DNA of 64,000 bases from an uncultured Acidimicrobiaceae bacterium (GTDB lineage: Bacteria; Actinomycetota; Acidimicrobiia; Spongiisociales; UBA5794), in contig CAMYMC010000043.1 of assembly GCA_947259365.1 (NCBI GenBank), forward strand, positions 1 through 64,000, written 5' to 3'. The notes beneath the pieces are model-generated. The model had not been told where the DNA came from, did not search any database, and saw only the letters and a program-made list of their open reading frames with translations. The first letter of the stretch is position 1. Every line of letters starts with the position of its first letter. Shown here in pieces: positions 54,988 through 63,238 of this stretch. The position numbers and the translations under genes are program-made.

Positions 54988-56547
54988 TCAGGGCTCGACG
55001 GTGACGAAGCTGTTGACGAGGTCTCGTGCCACGGATGACACGTCGAGCCAGAAGCTCTTGTTGTCTGGATCCCCGGGCGCGAAGAGTTGGTCGTACTTGA
55101 CCCGATCGTCCCCTCGGGGCACCCGGCCGACGGCGCGTGCTGCGAATTCCTGGAGCTGCCTGGCGTTCGCGAGCTTCGAGTTGACCGCCGCGTAGTAGAG
55201 GCCGAGCTTCTCGATGGCGCGGATCTCGTAGCCGAGCTCGGCGCCTGCTTTCAGCATCTGGGCGATCACGACGAGCACCCTGTCGCCGAAGCTCATCGGT
55301 GGGATGACGAACTGATTCCCCGACGGCACCCTGCTCAAGACATCGCTGCCCTTGGGTCGCAACGACATCCGCTGCTTCAGCCCGTCCAGGCTGAAGCCGG
55401 AGCTTCCGGCCAGCACGAAGACGACATGCGCCCGGCCCTCGACGGTGACGTCGAGGTGCGGCATCAGTACCTCGTACGGCCAGGTGGCATCGGCGTGCGC
55501 ATCGACCTCGTCGATGAGACACAGCACCGGTCCCTCGAGGGTCACGAGCCGCTCGAGCGACGCCCGCAGCGACTCGGCGCCTTGTTTGGCGAGATTGACC
55601 TCGACGTACTCGCACATGTCGCCCTGGTTCCGGGCGATCTCCTGCACGAGGAAGGTCTTGCCGGATCCGGGCGCCGCCCACACGAGGTGGTTCTCCCGGT
55701 GGGGCGTGTCGGTGTCGAGCCCGGCCACGACCCGGTTCCTGGCGTCCTTGAGCTCGTTGAGCACGGCGTCCTCGTACCGCGAGTAGTCACCGACGACCCG
55801 GTACCGGCTGACCGACAGCGTGTTCATCGCCTCGACCAGGGGGTATTGCCAGTACGGGCTGGCCTTGCCGAGTTCGTGCAGATCGTCGTGATATCGCGCC
55901 AGGTATTCCTCCGCGTGTTCGAGGTAGTCGGGCTCCAGCCGACTCCGGAACAGCGGACCCGAGAAGACCATGGCCCAGTCGGCTACGGGCAGCACGTAGT
56001 CCTCTGCCGCCCTCACGTAGAGGGGCCACCGCTTCATGTGCTCTTCCGACCGGAAGAGATTCATGCGGCTTCAGTTGAAGGCGCCGGAGCCCTCCCTCCA
56101 TTCGACGAAGGGCGAAAGCATGTACCCGACCGCCGTCGTCGGATCCACATCGAGGAGCTCGTCATCCCGGAGCCGGACAGCGATGGGCTCACCGCAGTCG
56201 AGGCATGTCGTGTTGATCTCGATGTCGCTACCAGGGAAGAGCCAGCGCACGGCCAGCGACTCCATCGCTCACTGGCCGAACCAGCGCTCCACCCCGTCGA
56301 CCGAGATCCGGAAGTGGGTCGGAATGTTGGAGAACGGTGCCCACGACTCCACCAGATCGGTGTCGCGGGCCAGCCAGCAGCCGGCTACCGGGCCGGCGTC
56401 GGCTGTCTCGTGCAGCACCGATCGCGCCTCCTCGAGGTCGATGTCGAGCGCGGTCGCGAGCTCCGAGTAGTGGGGAGCCCTGCCGTGGTCGACGAAGAAC
56501 CTGAGCACCGTTGCATACGACGACTTCGCCAGCTCCGATACGGCCAC
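54988..56547 (-). CDS. MerB-like / AAA ATPase fusion, probable selenoprotein with two UGA codons
   Basis: Read through two in-frame TGA codons, this is one 519-residue protein. Residues ~10-55 form a winged-helix start as in alkylmercury lyase. Next come FGQ-U93[13 protein letters not shown], CLDCGEP (C115, C118) and GAFN-U159[15 protein letters not shown]. MerB has catalytic Cys96 and Cys159, structural Cys117 and Asp99; here U93 is followed at +3 by Glu. Residues ~275-519 form an AAA ATPase with Walker A APGSGKT (~292-298) and Walker B LCLIDE (~342-347). The GTG start has GGAGGTGA upstream; the inner ATGs at 56265 and 56064 have none. Sec insertion is inferred. The alternative is a gene broken by two nonsense changes. 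Confidence 0.75.
56041..56058 (-). other. SECIS-like hairpin after the second UGA
   Basis: On the minus strand CTCTTCCGGTCGGAAGAG folds into a perfect 7-bp stem with a GGUC loop. The loop begins 20 nt after the UGA at 56073-56071. Bacterial SECIS elements have a short stem, a G at the start of the loop and a distance of about 16-37 nt; E. coli fdhF also has a GGUC loop. An outer CCGC/GCGG pairing is possible. Confidence 0.7.
56071..56073 (-). other. in-frame UGA, proposed selenocysteine 159
   Basis: The frame reads AAC TGA AGC CGC ATG AAT CTC across this codon. The flanking protein, GAFN before and [11 protein letters not shown] after, continues the MerB-like domain, where MerB has catalytic Cys159. 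Confidence 0.72.
56269..56271 (-). other. in-frame UGA, proposed selenocysteine 93
   Basis: The frame reads GGC CAG TGA GCG ATG GAG across this codon, at the position of MerB catalytic Cys96. A weaker stem can be drawn downstream (GAGT...GGCTC around CGC-UGGCCGU-GCG). Its loop begins about 14 nt after the UGA, nearer than usual. Confidence 0.65.
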
Positions 56548-56639
56548 ATCTCACCTCCCGTCGGGTAGGAAGCCGTCAGCCTCGGCCGCGAGCCATCCGG
56601 CGTATCGACGCTAGCGCGCTGCTGGCGCCGGTGTGCAGT

Positions 56640-57296
56640 TCACACCCCGCCGCCGAAGAGCTCGAGCCAGGTGGCGAAGGCGTTGTAGCCGCCGTGGACG
56701 ACGGCCGCGGCGATGACCCAGGGCATCGCGACGGTGAACTCCGGCCGCGCGGCGCCGGAGTGGAGCCGCAGCCACATCCGGGCCGCGCCGATCCCGGCCA
56801 GGAGCGAGCCGGTGCCGTGGACGAGCGGCCCGAAGATCCACCTCCACCGGACGACCTCCGGCGTCGGGTCGTCGATGTAGACCCACAGGTACATGGCGTT
56901 CTCGATGGCGGCGAAGACGAGGCCCGAGCACACGGTGACGATGACGAGCGCGGCGGCCGAGTGGACGAGCCAGGGGCGCACCTCGGCGAGATAGAGGGCA
57001 CCGGCCGCCTTGAGCATCTCCTCGACGAGCGGGGCGACGAGGACGACGAGGACCACGGCGGACAATGCTGCGCCGGGCCCGGTGAGTGCGCCGAGCACGG
57101 CGAATGGCCCGGAGGCGACGGCGGCGACGGCGGCGGCGGCAACCATTCTCGACCGGGGCGTCGCCGAACGGCGGGCTCGGTAGATCGACCCGAAGGTGGG
57201 GAGGTCCGAGTCGGCGAGGTGCCCCAGCGCCGGCTCGTCGCCGAGCGCGTGAGCGGGCAGGTCGAGGTAGTCGTCGTTGTCGGGGCCCAGCGCCAT
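56640..57296 (-). CDS. PrsW-family intramembrane protease
   Basis: This 218-residue membrane protein has the CAAX/PrsW motifs: VAPLVEEMLKAAGALYL (double Glu), FAAIENAMYLWVYI, GPLVHGTGSLLAGIG and AAAVVHGGYNAFATWLE with the conserved histidines. PrsW enzymes cleave membrane proteins such as anti-sigma factors. The start ATG 57296 overlaps the stop of the upstream UPF0145 gene by one base (TGATG). Co-expression with two UPF0145 proteins is notable. Confidence 0.8.
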   Translation of the reverse strand: MALGPDNDDYLDLPAHALGDEPALGHLADSDLPTFGSIYRARRSATPRSRMVAAAAVAAVASGPFAVLGALTGPGAALSAVVLVVLVAPLVEEMLKAAGALYLAEVRPWLVHSAAALVIVTVCSGLVFAAIENAMYLWVYIDDPTPEVVRWRWIFGPLVHGTGSLLAGIGAARMWLRLHSGAARPEFTVAMPWVIAAAVVHGGYNAFATWLELFGGGV

Positions 57297-57745
57297 CAGC
57301 TCCGCGGCGAGACGATGGCCGTGCCGTAGCAGAAGATCTCGGCGCTCGGCATCCGAGGCCCCACGTCGGACCACTCGAAACGGACGTTGACGACGAGGTC
57401 GGCGCCCACCGCCTGGGCCTGGTCGGCCATCCGCAGCTTCGCCTCGCGACGAGCCCGGTTCAGCATCGACTGGTACGTCTTCACTTCGCCTCCGAGGATG
57501 TTGCGAAACATCGCGGCGAAGCTCTTGAAGTAGTCGGCGGCGATGACCACCTCACCCATCACGAGTGTTCCCGCGGCGGCGTCGACCCCGGGCGGAGGCG
57601 ACTTCACGTCGACGACGACGACCGGTGATGCCGCCTCGCGGCGATCCAACTCGGCGAGATGGCGACGCTCCCGGGCGCGCCCCACCCCGAAGCCTACGAC
57701 GACGAGACCTACCGTGACCAGGAGCGAAACGAGGAGCTCGACCAC
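57296..57745 (-). CDS. membrane-anchored UPF0145 (YbjQ-like) protein
   Basis: This 149-residue protein has an N-terminal membrane helix (~3-22) and a charged coil. A YbjQ-like domain follows with VMGEVVIAADYFKSFAAMFR, GEVKTYQSMLNRARREAKLR and GADLVVNVRFEWSD. UPF0145 proteins form pentameric rings and their role is unknown. It is separated from the next UPF0145 gene by one base and overlaps the PrsW gene. Confidence 0.75.
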   Translation of the reverse strand: MVELLVSLLVTVGLVVVGFGVGRARERRHLAELDRREAASPVVVVDVKSPPPGVDAAAGTLVMGEVVIAADYFKSFAAMFRNILGGEVKTYQSMLNRARREAKLRMADQAQAVGADLVVNVRFEWSDVGPRMPSAEIFCYGTAIVSPRS

Positions 57746-57746
57746 G

Positions 57747-58061
57747 TCAGTCCACCGTCACCGCAGTGCCGTAGGAGTAGAGCTCGGCGGCACCACCGGC
57801 CACCGATGAGGTGGTGAATCGCACGTTGACGATGGCGTTGGCGCCGAGGGCTTCGGCCTGGGCGATCATCCGATCGATCGCCTCGCGGCGCGCCTCGGTG
57901 AGCAGCTCGGTGTAGGCCGTCAGCTCGCCACCGACGAGGTTCTTCAACGCAGCACCGATGTCACGGCCGACGTGCTTGGCCCGGATCGTGTTTCCCTGCA
58001 CGAGACCATGGAACGCTGTGATCTCACGCCCGGGGACGGTCTCGGTGTTGACGATGATCAC
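57747..58061 (-). CDS. UPF0145 (YbjQ) protein
   Basis: This 104-residue soluble protein has the full UPF0145 pattern: VNTETVPGREITAFHGLVQG, GAALKNLVGGELTAYTELLT, EARREAIDRMIAQAEALGAN and AIVNVRFTTSSV. The start is GTG 58061, behind GGGAG. It is the first gene of a three-gene run with a membrane-bound relative and PrsW. The function is unknown; the older heavy-metal-binding label is not supported by visible metal ligands. Confidence 0.85.
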   Translation of the reverse strand: MIIVNTETVPGREITAFHGLVQGNTIRAKHVGRDIGAALKNLVGGELTAYTELLTEARREAIDRMIAQAEALGANAIVNVRFTTSSVAGGAAELYSYGTAVTVD

Positions 58062-58165
58062 CGTTGTCTCCCTTCGACGGACGGCAAGTATACGGACGGC
58101 CCCGCCGGGCAACCTGCCGGGTCCCGACGTCCGGCGCCGTGACACCGGCCCGGACGGCCACGCGG

Positions 58166-58193
58166 TTGACAGTTCGCAGCGCCGATGTATATC
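58166..58193 (+). promoter_or_regulatory. sigma-70-like promoter of the ABC importer operon
   Basis: TTGACA (58166-58171) and TATATC (58188-58193) are separated by 16 bases, 80 bases before the substrate-binding-protein start. It is one of the few AT-rich consensus-like promoters in the window. Confidence 0.6.
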
Positions 58194-58208
58194 TTCCCCC
58201 TCACTCCC

Positions 58209-58220
58209 GCAATCGATTGC
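58209..58220. promoter_or_regulatory. LacI-type operator before the ABC importer
   Basis: GCAATCGATTGC is a perfect 12-bp palindrome 15 bases downstream of the -10 box, at or just after the expected transcription start, a typical repressor position. Its core resembles the site at 32445-32459. Confidence 0.5.
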
Positions 58221-58272
58221 AGCGTGATCGGGCGGAGAGCCGACGGGAACTGAGCACGGGAGGCAAACGGCC

Positions 58273-59991
58273 ATGAGAACCCGATTCGGACGAATGTACG
58301 CATTGGCGATCGTCATGGTCGCGCTGACCCTCGTCGCCGCGGCCTGCGACTCCGGAGACGACGACGCCACCGAGACCACAGCGGCCCCCGGGACGACGGC
58401 GGCACCGGCAACGACGGCGGCCCCGGGCGTCAACAACCCCGGGCTCTACGTCCACGCCGCCGACGACGAGCCGCTGAGCATCGACCCTGCCGGCGTCGCC
58501 GCCGGCGAGGCCGGTGAGACGGTGATCCTCCAGGTCTACGACCGCCTCGTCGAGATCGGCCCCGGTGGGCCCGATCTCGTGCCCGGCCTCTCCTCCGAGG
58601 TGCCGACGCCGGACAACGGCCTCATCTCTGCCGACGGGCTCACGTACACATTCCCGATTCGCGAGGGTGTCGTCTTCCACGACGGCAGCACACTGACCGC
58701 CGACGTGGTCAAGTTCTCGTGGGATCGGGTGCTGACGATGGATCTGCCTGAGGGCAATTCCAGCGTGATCGCCGACCTCGTCGCGAGCACGAGCGTCGAC
58801 GGCAACAACTTCGTCGTGACGCTCAACGAGCGCAACGCTGCCTTCCTCAACTCGGTCGTCACCGCGGCGGTGGCCTCGATCGTCAGCCAGGAAGGCATCG
58901 AAGCGAACGGCGGCATCGTCGCCGGTCAGCCAAACGAGTTCTTCACGGGCAACGCCATCGGCAGCGGCCCCTACCGCCTGACGGCATGGAACCGCGGCGA
59001 GACCGTTGAGCTCGAGGTCTTCGATGACTACTGGGGAGACAACGCCAAGCTCGACGTGCGCATCCAGCAGGTCCCGGACTCGGACGTGCGCGTGCTCGGC
59101 CTCCGCGCCGGTGACTTCGACTCGATCGAGACCGATCCGACGTTCATCAGCGACCTCGAGGGCGCCGATGGCGTGGAGATCTTCACCGGCGGCTGGCTCC
59201 TCGAGCCGGTCCACGTCGGGCTGAACCTGGACATTCAGGAAGACCTCCTGCCACCGGACGACACCGTCCCGGCGGACTTCTTCCACGATCCGAGGGTGCG
59301 TCAGGCGTTCAACTACGCCTTCGACTACGACGCATTCGTCCAGGGCGGCCTCGACGGCCTCGGAGGGCCGGTGCCGCACTACCTGCCCCAGCCCATGCTC
59401 GGATACGACGACTCGCTGCCACGGTTCGAGAAGGACCATGCCAAGGCAGAGGAGCTGTTCCGGGCAACCGGCTGGTGGGACGACGGCTTCACCATGACGG
59501 TGCTCGCCGAGGAGGGCGGCATCTTCACGACCGCCGCGCTGGTGATGCGGGACTCGATGGCCGAGCTCAACCCGAACTTCAACATCATCGTGCGGGACGT
59601 GGTCGAAGCACAGTTCGATGACGCCCACGCCACGGTGCCGTTCGAGTTCGCCGCGTGGGTGAAGAACGCCGACCCGTTCGCCGACCCGGCTGCGCTGTTC
59701 GCGGCGTATGTCCATCCGGACGGCGAGTGGGGTGACGTGCACAAGTTCCGCAACGGCTACCAGGATGCCGACCGTATCGCCAGCCTGGTGGACGAGGCGG
59801 CGTCCTCCACGGATGTCGACCAGCGGGTCGCCAACTACCAGGAGCTCGCCCGGATCCTCTTCGAGGACCCGATGTGGGTGATCCCCGGGAACGAGCGTGC
59901 GCTGATGGCGCATCGCACCTGGGTGGAGAACTTCCAGATGAACCCGCTGTGGCCCCGGCCCAGCCTGAAGTTCTCCTTGTTCGACAAGTAG
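58273..59991 (+). CDS. peptide-type ABC transporter substrate-binding lipoprotein
   Basis: This 572-residue family-5 solute-binding protein has a lipoprotein signal (LVAAAC, Cys near residue 25) and an Ala/Thr-rich linker. The binding fold follows, with YTFPIREGVVFHDGSTLTAD, GNAIGSGPYRLTAWNRGE near 225 and VRQAFNYAFDYDAFVQGGL near 345. It delivers peptides, sugars or nickel-like ligands to the permeases encoded downstream. It is preceded by a consensus promoter and a LacI-type palindrome, and followed by a strong intercistronic hairpin. Confidence 0.9.
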   Translation: MRTRFGRMYALAIVMVALTLVAAACDSGDDDATETTAAPGTTAAPATTAAPGVNNPGLYVHAADDEPLSIDPAGVAAGEAGETVILQVYDRLVEIGPGGPDLVPGLSSEVPTPDNGLISADGLTYTFPIREGVVFHDGSTLTADVVKFSWDRVLTMDLPEGNSSVIADLVASTSVDGNNFVVTLNERNAAFLNSVVTAAVASIVSQEGIEANGGIVAGQPNEFFTGNAIGSGPYRLTAWNRGETVELEVFDDYWGDNAKLDVRIQQVPDSDVRVLGLRAGDFDSIETDPTFISDLEGADGVEIFTGGWLLEPVHVGLNLDIQEDLLPPDDTVPADFFHDPRVRQAFNYAFDYDAFVQGGLDGLGGPVPHYLPQPMLGYDDSLPRFEKDHAKAEELFRATGWWDDGFTMTVLAEEGGIFTTAALVMRDSMAELNPNFNIIVRDVVEAQFDDAHATVPFEFAAWVKNADPFADPAALFAAYVHPDGEWGDVHKFRNGYQDADRIASLVDEAASSTDVDQRVANYQELARILFEDPMWVIPGNERALMAHRTWVENFQMNPLWPRPSLKFSLFDK

Positions 59992-60004
59992 GCAACGACG
60001 CGTA

Positions 60005-60037
60005 GAGTGCGCCCGACCGGCAAGGTCGGGCGCACTC
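60005..60037 (+). terminator. intercistronic hairpin after the substrate-binding-protein gene
   Basis: GAGTGCGCCCGACC and GGTCGGGCGCACTC form a perfect 14-bp stem with a 5-base loop between the binding-protein and permease genes. Such elements let the binding protein be made in excess by partial termination or by protecting the upstream mRNA. Confidence 0.7.
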
Positions 60038-60081
60038 GGCTTTCCCGACGGAATCGGACGCACGAAGCGGCCAACTGACCC

Positions 60082-61095
60082 ATGCAGATTCGCGAGTACG
60101 TGATCAGGCGTTTGCTGATACTCCCGCTCATCCTGATCGGGACCTCTCTCATCGTCTTCACGCTCGGTCGGGTCGGCGGTAACCCGATCGCGATCTACCT
60201 CGAGCACGAGATGACACCCGAAGAGGTGGCTCAGCTGGAGGATCGGTACGGCCTGAACGACTCGCTGCCGGAGCAGTACGTCGCGTGGCTCGGAGGCGTT
60301 TTGCGGGGAGACCTCGGCTTCTCCGGCGTCTCCGCGGCCCCGGTGATGGATGTGCTCCCCCGCCGCCTGGCGGCCACTCTCGAGTTATCGATCGCGGCGG
60401 CCATCGTCGCCATCTCGATGGGCATCGGCCTCGGCACCTTCGCCGGAGCGAGACGCGACAGGCTGCCCGACCACCTCACGAGAGTGTTCGCGATCAGCGG
60501 TGCGGCCACTCCGATCTTCTGGTTCGCCATCGTGATGCTGATCATCTTCTGGGTGTACCTCGGCTGGTTCCCCGTCGGCAGATCCGACGCGACGATCTTC
60601 GCGTCGATCCCCCATCCGACCGGCGTGTACACGATCGACGCAGTGCTCGCGGGGAGTTGGACGGCGTTCCGCGACGCCATTTGGCATCTGGTCCTTCCCG
60701 CGGTCACGCTGGGGTACGGCGCGACCGCCATCATCACCAGGATGATGCGCTCCTCACTGGCCGAGGAGCTGAACGAGGACTACGTCGATGCGGCACGGGC
60801 GAAAGGGCTGCCGGAGCGCCTCGTGTTGCGCCGCCACGCCCGGCGCAACGCGCTCATCCCGACCGTCACCGTCATCGGTCTCGGCTTCGGATTCCTGCTG
60901 CAGGGATCGGTGGTCGTCGAGATCATCTTCATCTGGCCGGGGCTGGGGCGCTGGATGGCGGACGCCGTGCTGCGGGGCGACCAGGCCACGATCATGGCCT
61001 ACGTGCTGTTCACGAGCATCCTGTTCCTCATCGTGAACCTCATCGTGGACATCCTCTACGCCTATCTCGACCGTCGCGTCGTGTTGGGGGGCTAG
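60082..61095 (+). CDS. ABC transporter permease, DppB/OppB type
   Basis: This 337-residue inner-membrane protein has six predicted helices. Its N-terminus MQIREYVIRRLLILPLILIG and GLNDSLPEQYVAWLGGVLRGDLG are typical of DppB/OppB. The EAA-like loop, YVDAARAKGLPERLVLRRHA, contacts the ATPase subunits. It pairs with the next permease, starting 3 bases after its stop. Confidence 0.92.
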   Translation: MQIREYVIRRLLILPLILIGTSLIVFTLGRVGGNPIAIYLEHEMTPEEVAQLEDRYGLNDSLPEQYVAWLGGVLRGDLGFSGVSAAPVMDVLPRRLAATLELSIAAAIVAISMGIGLGTFAGARRDRLPDHLTRVFAISGAATPIFWFAIVMLIIFWVYLGWFPVGRSDATIFASIPHPTGVYTIDAVLAGSWTAFRDAIWHLVLPAVTLGYGATAIITRMMRSSLAEELNEDYVDAARAKGLPERLVLRRHARRNALIPTVTVIGLGFGFLLQGSVVVEIIFIWPGLGRWMADAVLRGDQATIMAYVLFTSILFLIVNLIVDILYAYLDRRVVLGG

Positions 61096-61097
61096 TC

Positions 61098-62024
61098 GTG
61101 GTCGACACCGCTGCGCCTCGCGAGCCGCTCACCCGAACCGAGTCGGGGCCGCTGGCCGTCCGCCTGAGGCGGGCCGGTGAGCTCACCCGCGAGGTCTTGC
61201 GCAACCCGACGACGCTGATGGGCCTCATCGTCATCGTGACGCTGATCAGCTTGGCGTTCCTGGCACCCCTGCTCACCGAGCCCAACCGGCCTGATGCATA
61301 CCAGATGCCGCGCGACTGGGGCGCCACCAATGCGCCGCCGGGCACCCCCGGCCATCTTCTCGGGACGACATCGACCGGTGGTGACGTGCTCTACGGGGTG
61401 CTGTGGGGAGCGCGGACCTCGCTGCGCATGTCACTGATCGTCGTCGGGGTCACGATGACCGTCGGAACCATCATGGGGAGCATCGCCGGGTTCATCGGCG
61501 GCAAGGTCGACGAGTTCATCATGCGGATCGTCGACGTGCTCCTGGCGATCCCGGAGTTGATCTTCGCGCTCGCCATCGCCGCCGTGCTCGGACCGTCGTT
61601 CGCCAACATCATCTTCGCCCTCTCCGTGGTCTTCTGGGTCAAGTACGCCCGGATCATCCGGGGACAGATCATCCACGTGAAGCACAACGAGTACGTCGAC
61701 TCGGCACGCGTGATCGGCGACTCGAAGCTCAACATCTACCGCAAGGACGTCCTCCCCAACTCGGTCACGCCCGTGGTCGTCCAGGCGACGCTCGACATGG
61801 GCAACATCGTCCTCGTCGGAGCGACGCTCAGCTTCATCGGACTCGCCGAGGCCGGACTCGCCGAGTGGGGCGTGCTCGTGAGCGAAGGGCAAGCCGGCAT
61901 CTCGTCGGGGCGGTGGTGGGCCTCGACCTTCCCCGGCGCCATGGTGTTCCTGTGGGCGCTGGCCTTCAATCTCCTCGGAGACGGGCTGCGTGACGTCCTC
62001 GACCCGCGCACGGGTGGTCGATGA
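61098..62024 (+). CDS. ABC transporter permease, DppC/OppC type
   Basis: This 308-residue permease has an N-terminal tail, then NPTTLMGLIVIVTLISLAFL and HLLGTTSTGGDVLYGVLWGA, the usual DppC/OppC segment. The EAA loop is EYVDSARVIGDSKLNIYRKD. The start is GTG 61098, right after the previous stop, and it overlaps the ATPase gene by 4 bases. Confidence 0.92.
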   Translation: MVDTAAPREPLTRTESGPLAVRLRRAGELTREVLRNPTTLMGLIVIVTLISLAFLAPLLTEPNRPDAYQMPRDWGATNAPPGTPGHLLGTTSTGGDVLYGVLWGARTSLRMSLIVVGVTMTVGTIMGSIAGFIGGKVDEFIMRIVDVLLAIPELIFALAIAAVLGPSFANIIFALSVVFWVKYARIIRGQIIHVKHNEYVDSARVIGDSKLNIYRKDVLPNSVTPVVVQATLDMGNIVLVGATLSFIGLAEAGLAEWGVLVSEGQAGISSGRWWASTFPGAMVFLWALAFNLLGDGLRDVLDPRTGGR

Positions 62025-63238
62025 CCGCGGCGGCGCCGGCGACGGCGGGAGAGAAGACCGCGGCCCTCGTCGCCTCAGTCGAGGACCTGCGGGTCCATTT
62101 CGAGTTGAAAGCCGGCGTTCTCCACGCCGTCGACGGCGTGTCCTTCGACATCGCCGACGGCGAGACCCTCGGCCTCGTCGGCGAGACCGGCTGCGGCAAG
62201 AGCGTGACGGCCCGCTCCTTCCTCCGGCTCATCCCCACCCCGCCCGGCAGGTACGCAGGCGGTCGCATCCGGTTCTGGCCCAAGGAGGCGCGCCAAAGCG
62301 GGGGCGAGCCGGTCGATCTCCTCCAAGTGCCCACCTCCGACATGCTGGATATCAGGGGCAACCGGATCGCGATGATCTTCCAGGACCCGGGCAAGGCCCT
62401 CAACCCTGCGCTCCCCATCCGCGAGCAGGTGGCGGAGGTCTTCTACCAGCATCGCACCGAGGACCTCCTCGAGGCATGGAACGGACGGGCACCTCGTCCG
62501 ATCCGCCGGGCCGCCTCCCAGCGGGCCGGCAAGCTCGAGCGGCTGGCGTTCAAGTTCCCTCCGTTGCGCTCCCAGAGCAAGCGGCTGAAGAGGAGGGTCG
62601 ACGAGCTCGTCGGTGACGCGCTGGCCGAGACCCAGATCCACAATCCCCGCAAGATCATGGCCAGCTACCCCCACGAACTCTCCGGTGGGATGAAACAGCG
62701 CGTGATGATCGCCCAGGCGCTCGCCTGCAACCCGGATCTCCTCATCGCCGACGAACCCACGACGGCCCTCGACGTGACCATCCAGGCCCGCATCCTCGAG
62801 CTGATCCGGGAGCTCCAGCACGCCCACCAGACGTCGGTGCTCTACATCAGCCACGACCTCTCGCTCGTGCGCCGGATCTGCGACCGGATCGCAGTGATGT
62901 ACGCCGGACGCATCGCCGAGATCGGGACCACACAGCAGGTCTTCCACGACCCTCGGCACCCCTACACCCAGGGACTCCTCGCAGCCGTGCCTTCGTTCGC
63001 CCACAGGCGGGGCGAGCTGGCGGCCATCGAGGGCACCGTTCCCGAGCTGATCGACCCCGATCCGAGCTGCCGATTCCACACCCGGTGCGCGTTCGCCACG
63101 GACATCTGCGGCCGGGTCGACCCGGTCCTCGACGGTCGCGTCGCCGGACGGCCCGTCGCCTGCCACGGGTACGCCTCCCCGGAGGAGCTGGGAGTCGCCG
63201 CGGCCGAGCTCCCCCACCTCGATCGGAGCCCGGCGTGA
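62021..63238 (+). CDS. ABC transporter ATPase, DppD/OppD type
   Basis: This 405-residue ATPase has Walker [12 protein letters not shown] near residue 60, signature [17 protein letters not shown] near 218, Walker [15 protein letters not shown], and the C-terminal oligopeptide-type extension with [15 protein letters not shown] longer than usual insert (~90-195) lies between Walker A and the signature. It starts with an ATGA overlap and overlaps the next gene by GTGA. Confidence 0.92.
   Translation: MTAAAPATAGEKTAALVASVEDLRVHFELKAGVLHAVDGVSFDIADGETLGLVGETGCGKSVTARSFLRLIPTPPGRYAGGRIRFWPKEARQSGGEPVDLLQVPTSDMLDIRGNRIAMIFQDPGKALNPALPIREQVAEVFYQHRTEDLLEAWNGRAPRPIRRAASQRAGKLERLAFKFPPLRSQSKRLKRRVDELVGDALAETQIHNPRKIMASYPHELSGGMKQRVMIAQALACNPDLLIADEPTTALDVTIQARILELIRELQHAHQTSVLYISHDLSLVRRICDRIAVMYAGRIAEIGTTQQVFHDPRHPYTQGLLAAVPSFAHRRGELAAIEGTVPELIDPDPSCRFHTRCAFATDICGRVDPVLDGRVAGRPVACHGYASPEELGVAAAELPHLDRSPA

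Noticed and set aside
54988-56547. Three separate genes (AAA ATPase, 64-residue protein, 92-residue protein)
   Set aside because: All three are in one frame, the inner starts lack ribosome-binding sites, and the joined sequence is a continuous MerB-like domain. One recoded gene explains the data better.
54988-56547. Simple pseudogene with two nonsense mutations
   Set aside because: The rest of the frame is intact over 519 codons, both stops are TGA, both fall at catalytic Cys positions, and a SECIS-like hairpin follows the second.
54988-56547. TGA read as tryptophan by an altered genetic code
   Set aside because: TGA is the normal stop of most genes in the window, for example kbl, boxC and the response regulator.
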